A stretch of DNA of 64,000 bases from Pseudomonas parafulva. GTDB taxonomy: Bacteria; Pseudomonadota; Gammaproteobacteria; Pseudomonadales; Pseudomonadaceae. The stretch covers positions 1,736,001 to 1,800,000 of the forward strand of contig NZ_CP009747.1 in NCBI RefSeq assembly GCF_000800255.1. The letters are read 5' to 3'. Shown piece after piece: positions 16,268 to 25,547 of the stretch (position 1 is its first letter; every line of letters starts with the position of its first letter). The notes beneath the pieces were generated by a model that did not search any database, was not told the origin of the DNA, and was given only the letters and a program-made list of their open reading frames with translations. The translations under genes and the position numbers were made by a program.

Positions 16268-18268
16268 TCAGTGAGGCGCGCGGACGATGGTCTTGAGCAG
16301 ATCCTCAGGACTGATGTGCCCGACTACGGCACCCACGGCACTGCCGGGTGAGGGCAGGTCGATGATATGGCCCTTCATGCGCCCGACGACATGCATTTCG
16401 CAGGGCTTGCAGTCGAACTTCAAAGTCAGCACTTCGTCGCCGTGCACCAGTTGCATCGGCGCCACCTTGGTGCGCACCCCGGTCACGCCTTTGGCCTGCT
16501 TGGGGCACAGGTTGAACGAAAAACGCAGGCAGTGCTTGGTGATCATTACCGGCACGTCACCGTGCTCCTCGTGCGCCTCGAACGCCGCATCGATCAGTTT
16601 CACCCCGTGGCGATGGTAGAAGTCACGCGCCTTCTGGTTATAAACGTTCGCCAGGAACGACAGGTGAGCCTCGGGATAGACCGGCGGCGGGGTGGTTTCG
16701 GCCTTGCGATAGCCGCGCGGATGCGCTTTGACGCGTGCGTCGGTCAGCGCCTCGATGGCCTCGCGGCGCAGGGCCTTGAGTTGCGAATTTGGAATGAAAT
16801 AGGCCTGCGGCGCATCCAGTTCGACGGCCTCGGCGTGGTACTGGGTGGTGCCCAGTTGGCCCAGCAGATCATGCAACTGATCCAGTGCCTGTTGAGGCTT
16901 GTTGGCCGTGCCGAAGGGGCCGTCCAGGGCTACTTGCGCGGTGATGCCTTCTTCGCTGGTGACACTCAGAGCCAGGCGCTGCTCAGTGAGTACGGCCTGC
17001 CAGCGCACCGCGACTCGCCGTTCGGAGGAGGTGCGCTGCAAGGCCTGCTGCCAGTTATGGTCCAGGTTGCGCGACAACGGGTGATTGGGCCGCAGCTTGT
17101 GCAGGCCTTCAGGCATTTCGTTGGGCTCTACGCGATAGCGGTAGCGAGCCTGGCCGTCCTCTTCGAACTCGCCACGGGGTTCGGCGATATTGGCGCGGAA
17201 CCCCACCACCTCGCGCTTGACCAGCACGTTCAGGCCATCGCCATTGGTCAGCGGCACCTCAGTCACGACCATCAGGTCGCGCTTGCCGACTTTCTCCACC
17301 ACCCCCACCGGCAGGCCGGTAAAGGTCGGCGAGTCGAAGGCGCCGATGTCGATCTTGCGGTCGCTGACGAAGTAGTCGGTGCTGCCGCGGTGGAAGGTCT
17401 TGTCCGGGTCGGGCACGAAGAAGTGCTGGGTCCGACCGCTGGACGCGCGGGCCAGGTCGGTGCGGTCTTCGAGGATGGCGTCCAGCTCGCGGCGGTAGTG
17501 GGCCGTGATGTTCTTCACATAACCCATGTCCTTGTAGCGCCCCTCGATCTTGAACGAGCGCACGCCGGCGTCCACCAGGTCGCGCAGGTTGGCGGTCTGG
17601 TTGTTGTCCTTCATCGACAGCAGGTGTTTTTCGAAGGCGACCACCCGGCCTTGGTCGTCCTTGAGCGTATACGGCAGGCGGCAGGCCTGGGAGCAGTCGC
17701 CACGGTTGGCGCTGCGCCCGGTCTGGGCGTGGGAGATGTTGCACTGTCCCGAGAACGCCACGCACAGTGCGCCATGGATGAAGAATTCGATCGCCGCATC
17801 GGTTTCGGCAGCAATTGCGCGGATCTGTTGCAGGTTCAGCTCACGGGCCAGGACCAGTTGCGAGAAGCCGGCCTGGTCGAGGAACTTGGCCCGCTCCAGG
17901 GTGCGGATGTCGGTCTGGGTACTGGCATGCAGCTCGATCGGCGGAATGTCCAGTTCCATGACGCCCAGGTCCTGCACGATCAGCGCATCGACGCCGGCGT
18001 CGTACAACTGGTGGATCAGCGCACGGGCCGGCTCCAGTTCGTTGTCGTGAAGAATGGTGTTGATCGTGGTGAACACCCGCGCATGGTAGCGTCGGGCGAA
18101 CTCGACCAATTCGGCGATATCGGCGACCTCGTTGCACGCATTGTGCCGCGCACCGAAGCTTGGGCCGCCGATATAGATGGCATCGGCGCCATGCAGGATC
18201 GCCTCGCGGGCAATGGCCACGTCGCGGGCAGGGCTGAGCAATTCCAGGTGGTTCTTTGGAAGGGACAT
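16268..18268 (-). CDS. rlhA: U32 family tRNA/rRNA hydroxylation protein RlhA
   Basis: A 666-aa member of the peptidase-U32 group, which are not proteases but RNA hydroxylation factors using prephenate. The length and C-terminal extension match E. coli RlhA (YdcP), which makes 5-hydroxycytidine at C2501 of 23S rRNA; the related TrhP is only about 450 aa. Signature elements are ELLSPARD at the N-terminus, HASTQTDI, the Cys cluster CVAFSGQCN...NRGDCSQACRLPY, and a second Cys group (KHCLRFSFNLCP...CKPCEM). The start at 18268 (MSLPKNH) is preferred; GTG at 18292 adds eight residues. Confidence 0.88.
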   Translation of the reverse strand: MSLPKNHLELLSPARDVAIAREAILHGADAIYIGGPSFGARHNACNEVADIAELVEFARRYHARVFTTINTILHDNELEPARALIHQLYDAGVDALIVQDLGVMELDIPPIELHASTQTDIRTLERAKFLDQAGFSQLVLARELNLQQIRAIAAETDAAIEFFIHGALCVAFSGQCNISHAQTGRSANRGDCSQACRLPYTLKDDQGRVVAFEKHLLSMKDNNQTANLRDLVDAGVRSFKIEGRYKDMGYVKNITAHYRRELDAILEDRTDLARASSGRTQHFFVPDPDKTFHRGSTDYFVSDRKIDIGAFDSPTFTGLPVGVVEKVGKRDLMVVTEVPLTNGDGLNVLVKREVVGFRANIAEPRGEFEEDGQARYRYRVEPNEMPEGLHKLRPNHPLSRNLDHNWQQALQRTSSERRVAVRWQAVLTEQRLALSVTSEEGITAQVALDGPFGTANKPQQALDQLHDLLGQLGTTQYHAEAVELDAPQAYFIPNSQLKALRREAIEALTDARVKAHPRGYRKAETTPPPVYPEAHLSFLANVYNQKARDFYHRHGVKLIDAAFEAHEEHGDVPVMITKHCLRFSFNLCPKQAKGVTGVRTKVAPMQLVHGDEVLTLKFDCKPCEMHVVGRMKGHIIDLPSPGSAVGAVVGHISPEDLLKTIVRAPH

Positions 18269-18349
18269 GTCGTTATGAATTCGGGCTGGCACGGTTTGGC
18301 CGGCATTGTAGCGGCGAAACGGGCCGCTGGCACCCTTGGCTGCCGGAAG

Positions 18350-18374
18350 GCAGGCGCCTGGGGGTGGCGCCTGC
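18350..18374 (-). terminator. hairpin downstream of the RidA gene
   Basis: GCAGGCGCC (18350-18358) and GGCGCCTGC (18366-18374) form a perfect 9-bp stem 18 bp past the RidA-family stop codon on the minus strand. U tract absent. Confidence 0.5.
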
Positions 18375-18391
18375 GCGGCTGGAGTGCGGTG

Positions 18392-18772
18392 TCAGCCCTT
18401 GGCCGCCATCGCAGTGACTTCCACCTTCATCCCTTCGAACGCCAGCGCCGCCACGCCGACAGCGGCGCGCACGGGCCAGGGCTTGGCGAAGAAACGCTGG
18501 TAGACCTGGTTGAAGACCGCGCGATCGGCCATGTCGGTCAGGTAGATGGTCAGGTGCAGCACGCGGTCCATCGAGCTGCCGGCGCCTTCGAGCGCATCCT
18601 TGAGTGCCTGCAGGGTGCACTCGCACTGGGTGACGATGTCGCCCAGTTCCAGCTCGCCGTCGGCGCGCACGGGAATTTGCGTGGTGACCAGCACGCCGTT
18701 GAACTCGGCGACGTCGGAGGAAATGGACTCGGCGTCCGCATCGGGGGTGAAGGTGATACCTGTCTGAGCCAT
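18392..18772 (-). CDS. RidA/YjgF family protein
   Basis: A 126-aa Rid-family protein, usually a trimer that hydrolyses reactive enamine/imine intermediates. The conserved core FAKPWPVRAAVGVAAL keeps the Arg that positions the substrate carboxylate in RidA. Other conserved parts are GVLVTTQIPV, CTLQALKDALEGAG and RVLHLTIYLTDM. The sequence is divergent from archetypal RidA, so it belongs to one of the Rid1-7 side groups and its substrate is unknown. The start at 18772 gives the normal length. Confidence 0.85.
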   Translation of the reverse strand: MAQTGITFTPDADAESISSDVAEFNGVLVTTQIPVRADGELELGDIVTQCECTLQALKDALEGAGSSMDRVLHLTIYLTDMADRAVFNQVYQRFFAKPWPVRAAVGVAALAFEGMKVEVTAMAAKG

Positions 18773-18918
18773 GGATGAATCTACCTTGCGCTGGACTGAA
18801 ACAGGCAAGCCTACGCGAGCGTCACGAAAGGGTCGAGTCGGCTGCGTGCTACGAATGGCATTGAAATGACGAGGCTGGCACCGCAGAATCGCCGCGGATT
18901 TCAGGCAAGGGGTTGGCG

Positions 18919-19611
18919 TTGAACGAACTGACACTGTCGCAGCGGCTGGAACGCGTGGCGGCTTACATTGCACCGGGTGCGCGCCTGGCCGACATCGGCT
19001 CAGATCACGGGTATCTGCCGGTGGCCTTGGCGCTGCGCGGCGTACTCGAAGCGGCGGTAGCCGGCGAGGCTGCGGTCACGCCGTTCGAGTCGGCGCAGCG
19101 CAACGTCAAACGCAACGGCCTTGAGCACCGCGTCACGGTACGTCTGGCCGATGGCCTGGAGGCCATCGAAGTCCATGACCGTATCGACACCGTCAGCCTG
19201 TGTGGCATGGGCGGCGAGACCATGGTCGAGATACTGCAACGGGGCAAGGCGCGACTGCACGGGCGCGAGCGCCTGGTGCTGCAGCCCAACGGTGGCGAGC
19301 AACCGTTGCGGCAGTGGCTGATGGACAACCGCTACCGCATCGTGGCTGAAGAGGTGCTGCGGGAAAACCGCTTCGACTACGAGATCATCGTCGCCGAACC
19401 GGCCGACCCGGTGAGCTACAGCGCCCAGGAGTTGCTGTTCGGGCCACTGCTGATGCGTGAGAAGAGCGCAGCGTTCATTGACAAGTGGCAGCGCATGCGC
19501 CGTCAGCGGCAGATGGCCCTGGCCAATGTTGCCCGGGCCCGGGATGTGCCGCAGGACAAGGCGCGTCTATTCGCCTTGCACATCGAGTGGATCGAGCAAC
19601 TGCTGGGCTGA
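18919..19611 (+). CDS. trmK: tRNA (adenine22-N1)-methyltransferase TrmK
   Basis: A 230-aa SAM-dependent methyltransferase. The SAM motif LADIGSDHGYLPVAL (about residues 24-38), a CGMGGETMVEIL segment and the LQPN catalytic loop match TrmK, which methylates N1 of A22 in some tRNAs. A C-terminal helical domain (FIDKWQRMRRQRQ) completes the usual two-domain form. The start chosen is TTG at 18919, six bases after AAGGGG. It is divergent from the RidA-family gene. Confidence 0.85.
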   Translation: MNELTLSQRLERVAAYIAPGARLADIGSDHGYLPVALALRGVLEAAVAGEAAVTPFESAQRNVKRNGLEHRVTVRLADGLEAIEVHDRIDTVSLCGMGGETMVEILQRGKARLHGRERLVLQPNGGEQPLRQWLMDNRYRIVAEEVLRENRFDYEIIVAEPADPVSYSAQELLFGPLLMREKSAAFIDKWQRMRRQRQMALANVARARDVPQDKARLFALHIEWIEQLLG

Positions 19612-19685
19612 ATACCCTGGCCTGCGGCATCTCATGATAGATTCTCGCCCCCTGGGTAACGTTCGACCTCAAAGGATTGCCGACC

Positions 19686-20618
19686 ATGGATATGCTGCAT
19701 GCGATGCGTACCTTCGCCCGCGTGGTGGAGTGCGGCAGCTTCGCCGGTGCCGCCAATGCGCTGGACATCTCGGCGGCGCAAGTGTCGCGGATCGTCGCGG
19801 AGCTGGAGAAGCAGTTGCAGACCCGCTTGCTGCACCGCACCACCCGGCGCCTGCGCATGAGTGAGGCCGGGGAGCGCTTCCTCGAGCGTTGCCGGCAAAT
19901 CATGTTGCTGACCGAAGAGGCCGTCGACGAAGCCCGTGGCGCCCACCTCACGCCGCGCGGACGGCTGCGGGTGCATTGCAGCCATGGTCTGGGCCTGCTG
20001 ATGATGCCGCTGGTGGCGCGCTACAACGCCAGTTGCGCAGAAGTGGTGATGGAGCTGACGCTGTCCCAGCGCAACCCCGACCTGCTCGCCGAGGGGCACG
20101 ATGTGGTGATCGCCATCGGCCAGGGCCTGCCGGATTCGCAACTGATCGCCATCCCGTTGGGCAGCATCTACAGCGTGCTCTGCGCCTCGCCCGACTATCT
20201 AGCTCGCCAAGGGATACCCAAGCAGCCCGAAGACCTGCACCAGCACATCTGCCTGCGCACGGTGGATCCGTTGTTCGAAGAAGACTGGCCCTTCGGTGAA
20301 GGGCCGGACGCGTGCGTGATCCATCCGCAGGACACCTTTCTGACCAACGTCGCAGACGCCATGGTCAAGGCCACTGAGCTGGGAATGGGGATTGGCTTGC
20401 TGCCTTATTACTCGGCCAGTCAGGCGTTGCAAGATGGCAAGTTGTTGCGACTGTTGGCGCCATATCGTCTGCGCCAGCGGGAGATCTACGCGATCTACCC
20501 TTCGCGGCACTATCTGGATGCCAAGGTACGAACCTGGCTGGACTTTCTCAAGGAACAACTGCCGCTATTGTTCCAGGCCCATGAACAGCGGGTGGACGAT
20601 CGCACCTGCTGGCGTTGA
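19686..20618 (+). CDS. LysR-family transcriptional regulator
   Basis: A 310-aa LTTR with an N-terminal winged helix-turn-helix (MDMLHAMRTFARVVECGSFAGAANALD is the signature region, about residues 1-60) and a C-terminal periplasmic-binding-like effector domain. It resembles the CrgA/DmlR-like branch. The start is taken at ATG 19686 after AAAGGA. The target is unknown; neighbours are housekeeping genes, so it may act at a distance or on the secreted small protein downstream. Confidence 0.88.
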   Translation: MDMLHAMRTFARVVECGSFAGAANALDISAAQVSRIVAELEKQLQTRLLHRTTRRLRMSEAGERFLERCRQIMLLTEEAVDEARGAHLTPRGRLRVHCSHGLGLLMMPLVARYNASCAEVVMELTLSQRNPDLLAEGHDVVIAIGQGLPDSQLIAIPLGSIYSVLCASPDYLARQGIPKQPEDLHQHICLRTVDPLFEEDWPFGEGPDACVIHPQDTFLTNVADAMVKATELGMGIGLLPYYSASQALQDGKLLRLLAPYRLRQREIYAIYPSRHYLDAKVRTWLDFLKEQLPLLFQAHEQRVDDRTCWR

Positions 20619-20627
20619 TCGTCCACC
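20591..20627. terminator. hairpin between convergent genes
   Basis: GGTGGACGATC (20591-20601) and GATCGTCCACC (20617-20627) form a perfect 11-bp stem. The left arm lies within the last codons of the LysR gene. It probably ends transcription from both sides. Confidence 0.6.
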
Positions 20628-20637
20628 GCCAGGTCGT

Positions 20638-20949
20638 TTATTTGCTGTCCTGGTCCTCGGCGGCGCCACCGGTCACACCGGCACCACTGCCGGTGGCTTC
20701 ACCGGTGCTGCTGGAGCCCCCGGTGCTACCGTCAGCTGCACCCGCGCTGCTGGTATCGCTGCTGTCGTTATCGCGCGTGCCACCTGGATTGTTGACGCTG
20801 GTGCCGTTGCCAGGGGTCTTGCTTTTCTGGATTTCGGCGTTGGAGGCCGGGGCCTTGTGATCGGTGCTGTTCATCTCGCCGGCGGCGAAGGCAGCACTGG
20901 AGGTCAGGCCGATGGCCAGGGCGAGTAGAAGCGGACGCGTGCGAACCAT
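20638..20949 (-). CDS. secreted Ser/Gly/Thr-rich small protein
   Basis: A 103-aa product with a signal peptide (MVRTRPLLLALAIGLTSSAAFA-A) and a mature part made almost only of Ser, Gly, Thr, Asp and Ala (DSSDTSSAGAADGSTGGSSS), which should be disordered and periplasmic or extracellular. AGGAG precedes the ATG. No domain is recognised. Similar short Ser/Gly-rich exported proteins are frequent in Pseudomonas, but their role is unknown. Confidence 0.7.
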   Translation of the reverse strand: MVRTRPLLLALAIGLTSSAAFAAGEMNSTDHKAPASNAEIQKSKTPGNGTSVNNPGGTRDNDSSDTSSAGAADGSTGGSSSTGEATGSGAGVTGGAAEDQDSK

Positions 20950-21053
20950 GGTGAATCTCCTGTGGGTGATCGTCTTTCGTTCGGCTACCGAGCCGGGGCA
21001 GGGTGCCCGGTAGCCGACGAACGGTCGTGGTACGGGTCCACGACCTGACGCCT

Positions 21054-22358
21054 TCACGCCGGTTCGGTACGCGTGGGTGTAGCGCTCTCGCCGGTTACCG
21101 CGTCGACGATCGGCGGGTGGTCCTGGGCGGCGTGGATCAGCTCTTCGGTCATGCGCAGTTCTGCGCCCGTCGGCGAGAACGTGGCCGTTGGTGCGAAAGG
21201 CGCGGGATGCTCCGGCGCCGGCCGCTTGCCACGACGCCACATGAAGAAGCTGACCATGGCCAGGTTGATCACGGCGAAGGCCCAGAACAGACCATCCGCA
21301 CCGTAGGAGGTCATCACCGGCGAGATGGCCAGCGGACTCATCGCCGAGCCCAACGAGTTGATCAGCAGCAGCCCCTGGATCATCGGCACCAGCGCGTCCA
21401 TCGGCGCGCGGTCGGCGGCGTGGCTGACCGCCACCGGATACACCGCGAACACGCCGCCGCCGAACAGGAACAATACCGCCGGTAACCAGGGCGAGGACGA
21501 AGGCAGCAGCAGGATCACCACCGAGAGCACCACGCACAGCGCGCCCAGGGCGATCAGCACGTCCTGACGGTCCTTGCGGTCCGACCAGCGTCCGACCGGA
21601 TATTGCAGCAACATGGCGCCGAGGATGACCCAGGCCATCATGTGGCCGACTTCCCCCACATCCATGCCAATACGTTGCAGGTACAGCGGCAGCAGGGCAT
21701 ACACGGCCGCGATGGCCACACCCGAGCCGAAGCAGCCGACCAGCCCGCTGGGCGTCACGCCCAGCAGTTGCCGTGGCTTGAGCGGCTCGACCTGTTCGAG
21801 CAGCGGCGAAACCCGTGGCAGGATCACGATCGGCAGCACCGACAGCGCCGCGAGCATGCCGGCCACGGTGAAGGGTGCGCTGTCGCCAAGACTGACCAGA
21901 TCGCCGAGCAAGGCCTGGCCCAGCACGCCGGCGCCATACAGGGCGATCATGTACAAGGCCAGCAGGCGGCCACGGATCTTCGCATCGCCGGCCAGCAGCA
22001 GCCAGCTTTCGATCACCAGGAATACCCCGACCGTGGCCCAGCCGTTGAGCAGGCGCAGGGCGAACCAGCCCCAGGTGTCGACGAACAGACCTTGCAGCAG
22101 GATGGTGGCAGCGATCAACGAGGCGAAGCTGCTGTAGGCGCGGATATGGCCGATGCGCAGGATCAGCCGGTCGTTGAAGACGGCGCCGAGGGTCAGGCCG
22201 ATGAAGAAGCCGGAGGAGACGATACCGATCATCGTCGCCGATTCGCCGGCCTCGCCCAGGCGCAGGGTGGTCAGGGAGTAGAGCAGGCCATTGCCCAAGG
22301 CAATGATGAACAGTCCAAGCAGGGGTGCCAGCGCCATGGCCAGCAAACGCGGTGACAT
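21054..22358 (-). CDS. MFS transporter (YcaD-like)
   Basis: A 434-aa protein with twelve predicted membrane helices and MFS signatures between helices 2 and 3 (GAVFNDRLILRIGHIR) and between 8 and 9 (GRWSDRKDRQDV). The C-terminal about 50 residues form a polar cytoplasmic tail. It resembles E. coli YcaD and relatives annotated as putative efflux or uptake permeases; the substrate is unknown. The start at 22358 has GAGG five bases upstream; a longer frame adds 57 non-hydrophobic residues without support. Confidence 0.85.
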   Translation of the reverse strand: MSPRLLAMALAPLLGLFIIALGNGLLYSLTTLRLGEAGESATMIGIVSSGFFIGLTLGAVFNDRLILRIGHIRAYSSFASLIAATILLQGLFVDTWGWFALRLLNGWATVGVFLVIESWLLLAGDAKIRGRLLALYMIALYGAGVLGQALLGDLVSLGDSAPFTVAGMLAALSVLPIVILPRVSPLLEQVEPLKPRQLLGVTPSGLVGCFGSGVAIAAVYALLPLYLQRIGMDVGEVGHMMAWVILGAMLLQYPVGRWSDRKDRQDVLIALGALCVVLSVVILLLPSSSPWLPAVLFLFGGGVFAVYPVAVSHAADRAPMDALVPMIQGLLLINSLGSAMSPLAISPVMTSYGADGLFWAFAVINLAMVSFFMWRRGKRPAPEHPAPFAPTATFSPTGAELRMTEELIHAAQDHPPIVDAVTGESATPTRTEPA

Positions 22359-22681
22359 ACGTACCTCAAGTGATCGATCAGCGGATGAGCCTTTTCGATC
22401 ACACAGGCCAGGCCGGCCGCTGGAGGGTCGGGGCTGTGCGACGGTGCCAGGGTGGGGTGCGACCAGGGCAAGACTCAACCGCAGACTCGCGCAGGCGACG
22501 TCGGGCGGGGTCGGTTGAGCCTGTGGCACATGGGCGATGTGGGTTAGGCGCAGACGTGGTCATTGCTGCCGGTGGCCACCGTACGAGGCGACTGGGCGAA
22601 AAGGGCGCGGCATTCTACGTCCTGGGCCGCGCGCTTGCCAAAGGCCGGCTGGTGCGACAGGACGCCGCACCTTGTCTCGAC
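22359..22681. other. intergenic region, no feature recognised
   Basis: About 320 bp upstream of the MFS gene and downstream of the small secreted protein gene. It must hold the MFS promoter. No gene, clear repeat or operator was recognised. Confidence 0.4.
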
Positions 22682-22894
22682 TCAGGATGAGGGTTTGGCG
22701 GCCTTTTCTGGATGTTCGGCGCTGGGGGAGGATTCACGGGTGGCCAGAGCCTGGGTGGATTCTTGGCTTTGTTGCTGTTGTTGCTGGGCCCAGCGGGCAT
22801 GGTGTTCCTGCAGGCGTTCGGCGCCGCCTTCGGCCAGGGCGGTGGTCATGGTGGTGGCGGTCAGTAGGGCCAGGAGGTAGGGCAGGGCTTTCAT
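22682..22894 (-). CDS. small secreted Gln-rich protein
   Basis: A 70-aa product with a signal peptide (MKALPYLLALLTATTMTTALA) and a polar mature part containing a run of Gln (WAQQQQQQSQES). A GGAG ribosome site precedes the ATG. It is probably periplasmic and has no recognised domain. It lies just left of the first copy of the long repeat. Confidence 0.55.
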   Translation of the reverse strand: MKALPYLLALLTATTMTTALAEGGAERLQEHHARWAQQQQQQSQESTQALATRESSPSAEHPEKAAKPSS

Positions 22895-23017
22895 TTGGGT
22901 GGATCTCCGTCATCGATTTGGGTTTCAGGCCGGGTTTGGGGCCGATGGAGGGGATGATGGAGGGGTTGGATTTTCTCAGGATTAACAGGGGGTGGGATTT
23001 TGTGGCTGGTTTGGTTT

Positions 23018-23305
23018 TGGGTGATTATCCGGTGGCTTTGGTGGGGCTTAGTCACCTTTTCGCCCTTACGGCGACCTACTTTTTTTCTTGGAAAAAAGTA
23101 GGCAAAAACCGCCTGCTCCCGCATCCGGCCCCTTCGCTGCGCTGCGGGGTTCCCTCGCGCCGGTGGCACTCCGGGGGTACCGCGCTTAGGGGCCATCCAT
23201 GGCCCCAAGCGCTTGACGGGCATCCATGCCCGTCAACCCCCTCCGTGCCACCTCTGCTCGGCCTCCTGAGGTCGCGATGGGCGGTGTCTGAACTATCGCG
23301 CGTTT
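23018..23305 (-). repeat. long structured repeat, copy A (inverted)
   Basis: About 270-290 bp, the reverse complement of copies B and C. In repeat orientation it begins near CATCGCGACCTCAGGAGG and ends GGATAATCACCC. It contains in series GACGGGCA-TGGA-TGCCCGTC, GGGGCCAT-GG-ATGGCCCC and an A/T-rich hairpin CCTACTTTTTT-CCAAG-AAAAAAAGTAGG (plus-strand 23075-23102). It carries no plausible gene. It lies in a gene-free stretch beside copy B, from which it is separated by a hexanucleotide tract. Confidence 0.85.
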
Positions 23306-23353
23306 AGAAGCTAGCGGTGGGGCAGATGTTCTGGAGCGCTGCGCGATCAAATC

Positions 23354-23390
<37 letters not shown>

Positions 23391-23402
23391 ATCTTAGTGC
23401 GC

Positions 23403-23683
23403 GGTAGCTCAAACACCGCCAACCGCGACCTCAGGAGGCCGAGCATAGGCGTTGCGCAGGGAGGTGACGGGCATGGATGCCCGTCAAGCGCTTGGGGCCA
23501 GGACGGCCCCTAAGCGCGGTCCTCCCGGAGCGACGCCGGCGCGAGGGAACCCCTGCGCGCAGCGCAGGGGCCGTATGCGGGAGCAAGCGGTTTTTGCCCC
23601 TCTTTTTTCCAAGAAAAAAAGAGGGTCGCCGTAAGGGCGAAAAGGTGAATCAGCCTCACCAAAGCCAACGGATAATCACCCAG
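23403..23683 (+). repeat. long structured repeat, copy B
   Basis: Same unit as copies A and C in plus orientation. Hairpins in order: 23466-23485 (GACGGGCA/TGCCCGTC), 23494-23510 (GGGGCC/GGCCCC), 23550-23570 (CCCCTGCGC-GCA-GCGCAGGGG) and 23598-23625 (CCCTCTTTTTT-CCAAG-AAAAAAAGAGGG). The last is followed by GTCGCCGTAAGGGCGAAAAGGTGA and CACCAAAGCCAACGGATAATC. With copy A it forms a large inverted repeat around the hexamer tract. Confidence 0.85.
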
Positions 23684-23792
23684 AGCCCAGAGCCCAGAGC
23701 CCATGTAGCGCACCGCCAGCAGATCGCAGGTGTGTCGCTGGCGCAGACGCCCAGGTCCGCCACGCCACCGAACAGACCTGCATGTCTCCCCC

Positions 23793-24575
23793 TTAGCCAC
23801 GCCGGGTCGCCGCGCGGCCACGCAGCACGGCTGCCAGCCCCAAGGTCAGCGCCACTGCCAAGCCGATGGCCAGCAGGAAAGTGAGGGCGATCCCCACAGA
23901 CGCGAGCAGCGCGCCGAGGCTGAGGTAAAAGGCGATCACGCCGACACCGCCGATGGCATTACCGCGGATCATGCCGGCCATGGTGAAGCGTCCGCCTTGG
24001 ACATGGGAGAACACCACCAGCGGCCAGGCGATCACTGGAATCGGCGCGAGCATTCCGCTGACCGCCGGGCCCAGCCAGTGTGCCGCGCCCGTGGTGAGCA
24101 TCAGCAGCGCTGTCGCGGCGACCATGCGCAGGGGAATCTCCCACCAGCGATGGCGAATCTGCGCCAACTCCGCCGGTCGTGGCTCCCGGTCCGTGGCCCA
24201 GACCAACAGCGCGATCAATGCCAGTGCCAGGCCGATGGACAGCGGTAAGCCTCCCCAGTGGGTGAGCACGTAGGACGCCACCGCATACAAGGCCAATGCC
24301 AGCAGCGCCGAGTGCGCGACGCCGAAACGCCGGGTGGCGAACAGGTAGCAGGCGTAGCTGCCTTGCACCGCCGCCAACCCGCCCAAGGCGCCGGGTACTG
24401 CATTCAGGGAAAAGGCCGTGCCCTGTTCCAGGCACAGGAACAGCATGACCAGCGCCGAGGTGATCGGCATGCCGGACAGCAAACCACCGAGCAGGCCGCC
24501 CCATCGCCGTGAGGCAAGGGAGACGGCCCACATCAGCAGCGGGGTGACGATGAGTTTGAGATAGAAGAGGGTCAT
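23793..24575 (-). CDS. polytopic membrane protein with internal duplication
   Basis: A 260-aa protein with about eight hydrophobic segments and very short loops. Two halves share a pattern: the first has GGLLSGMPITSALVMLF with a following EQG, the second has GPAVSGMLAPIPVIAWPL with a following VQGG, each leading to a Gly-rich helix. This suggests an internal repeat, as in many small transporters or exporters. The family is not recognised. It is the last gene of the DUF1989/ABC transporter operon, 107 bp past the DUF1989 stop. The start at 24575 has only a weak ribosome site. Confidence 0.6.
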   Translation of the reverse strand: MTLFYLKLIVTPLLMWAVSLASRRWGGLLGGLLSGMPITSALVMLFLCLEQGTAFSLNAVPGALGGLAAVQGSYACYLFATRRFGVAHSALLALALYAVASYVLTHWGGLPLSIGLALALIALLVWATDREPRPAELAQIRHRWWEIPLRMVAATALLMLTTGAAHWLGPAVSGMLAPIPVIAWPLVVFSHVQGGRFTMAGMIRGNAIGGVGVIAFYLSLGALLASVGIALTFLLAIGLAVALTLGLAAVLRGRAATRRG

Positions 24576-24682
24576 GGCGCGCGGCGATCCGGTTGTTCTT
24601 GTTCGGCCGCAGGTCAGCGCCTGCGGCCGCGCCATTGTCGGTTATCCGTTGCGCCAGGGACACCGCTTTCACGCCGCGGGCG

Positions 24683-25531
24683 TCATTCCCACTCGGCTTT
24701 GCCGATGGCCAGCCCATGCAGCCCGTTGTAGCTGGCGCGCTTGGGCGACGCCCAGCCTTCGAGCAGGCTGTCGTCGAGGCTGTAGATTTCCACCCCCAGC
24801 GGCCGGCAGACCGACAGCGGATCCTGGGCTTCGGGTCCCCACATCGGCAGCGACAGGTCGCCGCCCGGGCAGGTCGATAACGCGCACAGCACATCGATTT
24901 CGGCGAAGAACTCCAGATAGTCGCCTTGCTTGGCCGGGCAGGCTTTCATGAAGTACATATCGTCATGGTTCAGGCCCGTGCACTGGAAGATGTTCAGTAC
25001 ATCGTGCACATCGAACTCGGTCAGGCCATGGGGCAGCACGGCGCGGGTCAGGTTGGAATGGCAGTGATGGTGGAAATCCTCGCCGGTGAGCATCTTGTTC
25101 ACGTAGGGGTCGCAGCGGGTGCCGAGCAGGTCGTGGACGCGACCGCCGTGTTCGTCGATGCCGTAGTCGGCCAGGCTGTCGTCGGTAATGGTCACAAGCG
25201 GACGCAGGAACGGCAGGTTCGACCACAGGCGGTCGTAGGTGGTGACGTGGGCGCCTTGCAACTGGCGGGTGCGCGCCGCCCACAGGCGCTCGCGTGGATC
25301 GTGGGCGTTCCAGATGTTGAAGTCGCCGACCTGCGGGCCGACGGGGGTGGTGACGCGGAACACGTGACCGGCTGGCACTTTCCAGGCCCGTCCGGTACGG
25401 ATCGGCACGTCGAAGTGTTCGATCAAGGTGCGTGCATCCTGACGCTCGCGCACGCGGTCGTAGAAGGCCTTGTCCACTTGCAGGGCGGCGCCCTTGCTGA
25501 CTTGGTAAGCGGCGGGGTAATCCTTGTACAT
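24683..25531 (-). CDS. DUF1989 (urea carboxylase-associated) family protein
   Basis: A 282-aa protein of the DUF1989 family. Conserved features are the GDFNIWNAHDPRERLW strand, the DLLGTRCDPYVN segment, HHHCHSNLTRAV and FMKACPAKQGDYLEFFAE; Cys and His in these motifs could bind a metal. Two DUF1989 proteins elsewhere form carboxyguanidine deiminase next to guanidine (urea) carboxylase. Here a single copy sits in an operon with an amino-acid-type ABC transporter and a GntR regulator and no carboxylase. A hydrolase/deiminase acting on a transported nitrogen compound is therefore plausible, by inference only. Confidence 0.8.
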   Translation of the reverse strand: MYKDYPAAYQVSKGAALQVDKAFYDRVRERQDARTLIEHFDVPIRTGRAWKVPAGHVFRVTTPVGPQVGDFNIWNAHDPRERLWAARTRQLQGAHVTTYDRLWSNLPFLRPLVTITDDSLADYGIDEHGGRVHDLLGTRCDPYVNKMLTGEDFHHHCHSNLTRAVLPHGLTEFDVHDVLNIFQCTGLNHDDMYFMKACPAKQGDYLEFFAEIDVLCALSTCPGGDLSLPMWGPEAQDPLSVCRPLGVEIYSLDDSLLEGWASPKRASYNGLHGLAIGKAEWE

Positions 25532-25547
25532 GGGTAAGTCTCCGGTT

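Noticed and set aside
16367..18778. An 803-codon open frame antisense to rlhA
   Set aside because: It lies wholly antisense to a clearly conserved gene and its neighbour. Long antisense frames are expected in GC-rich DNA with strong third-position bias, and its translation shows no domain.
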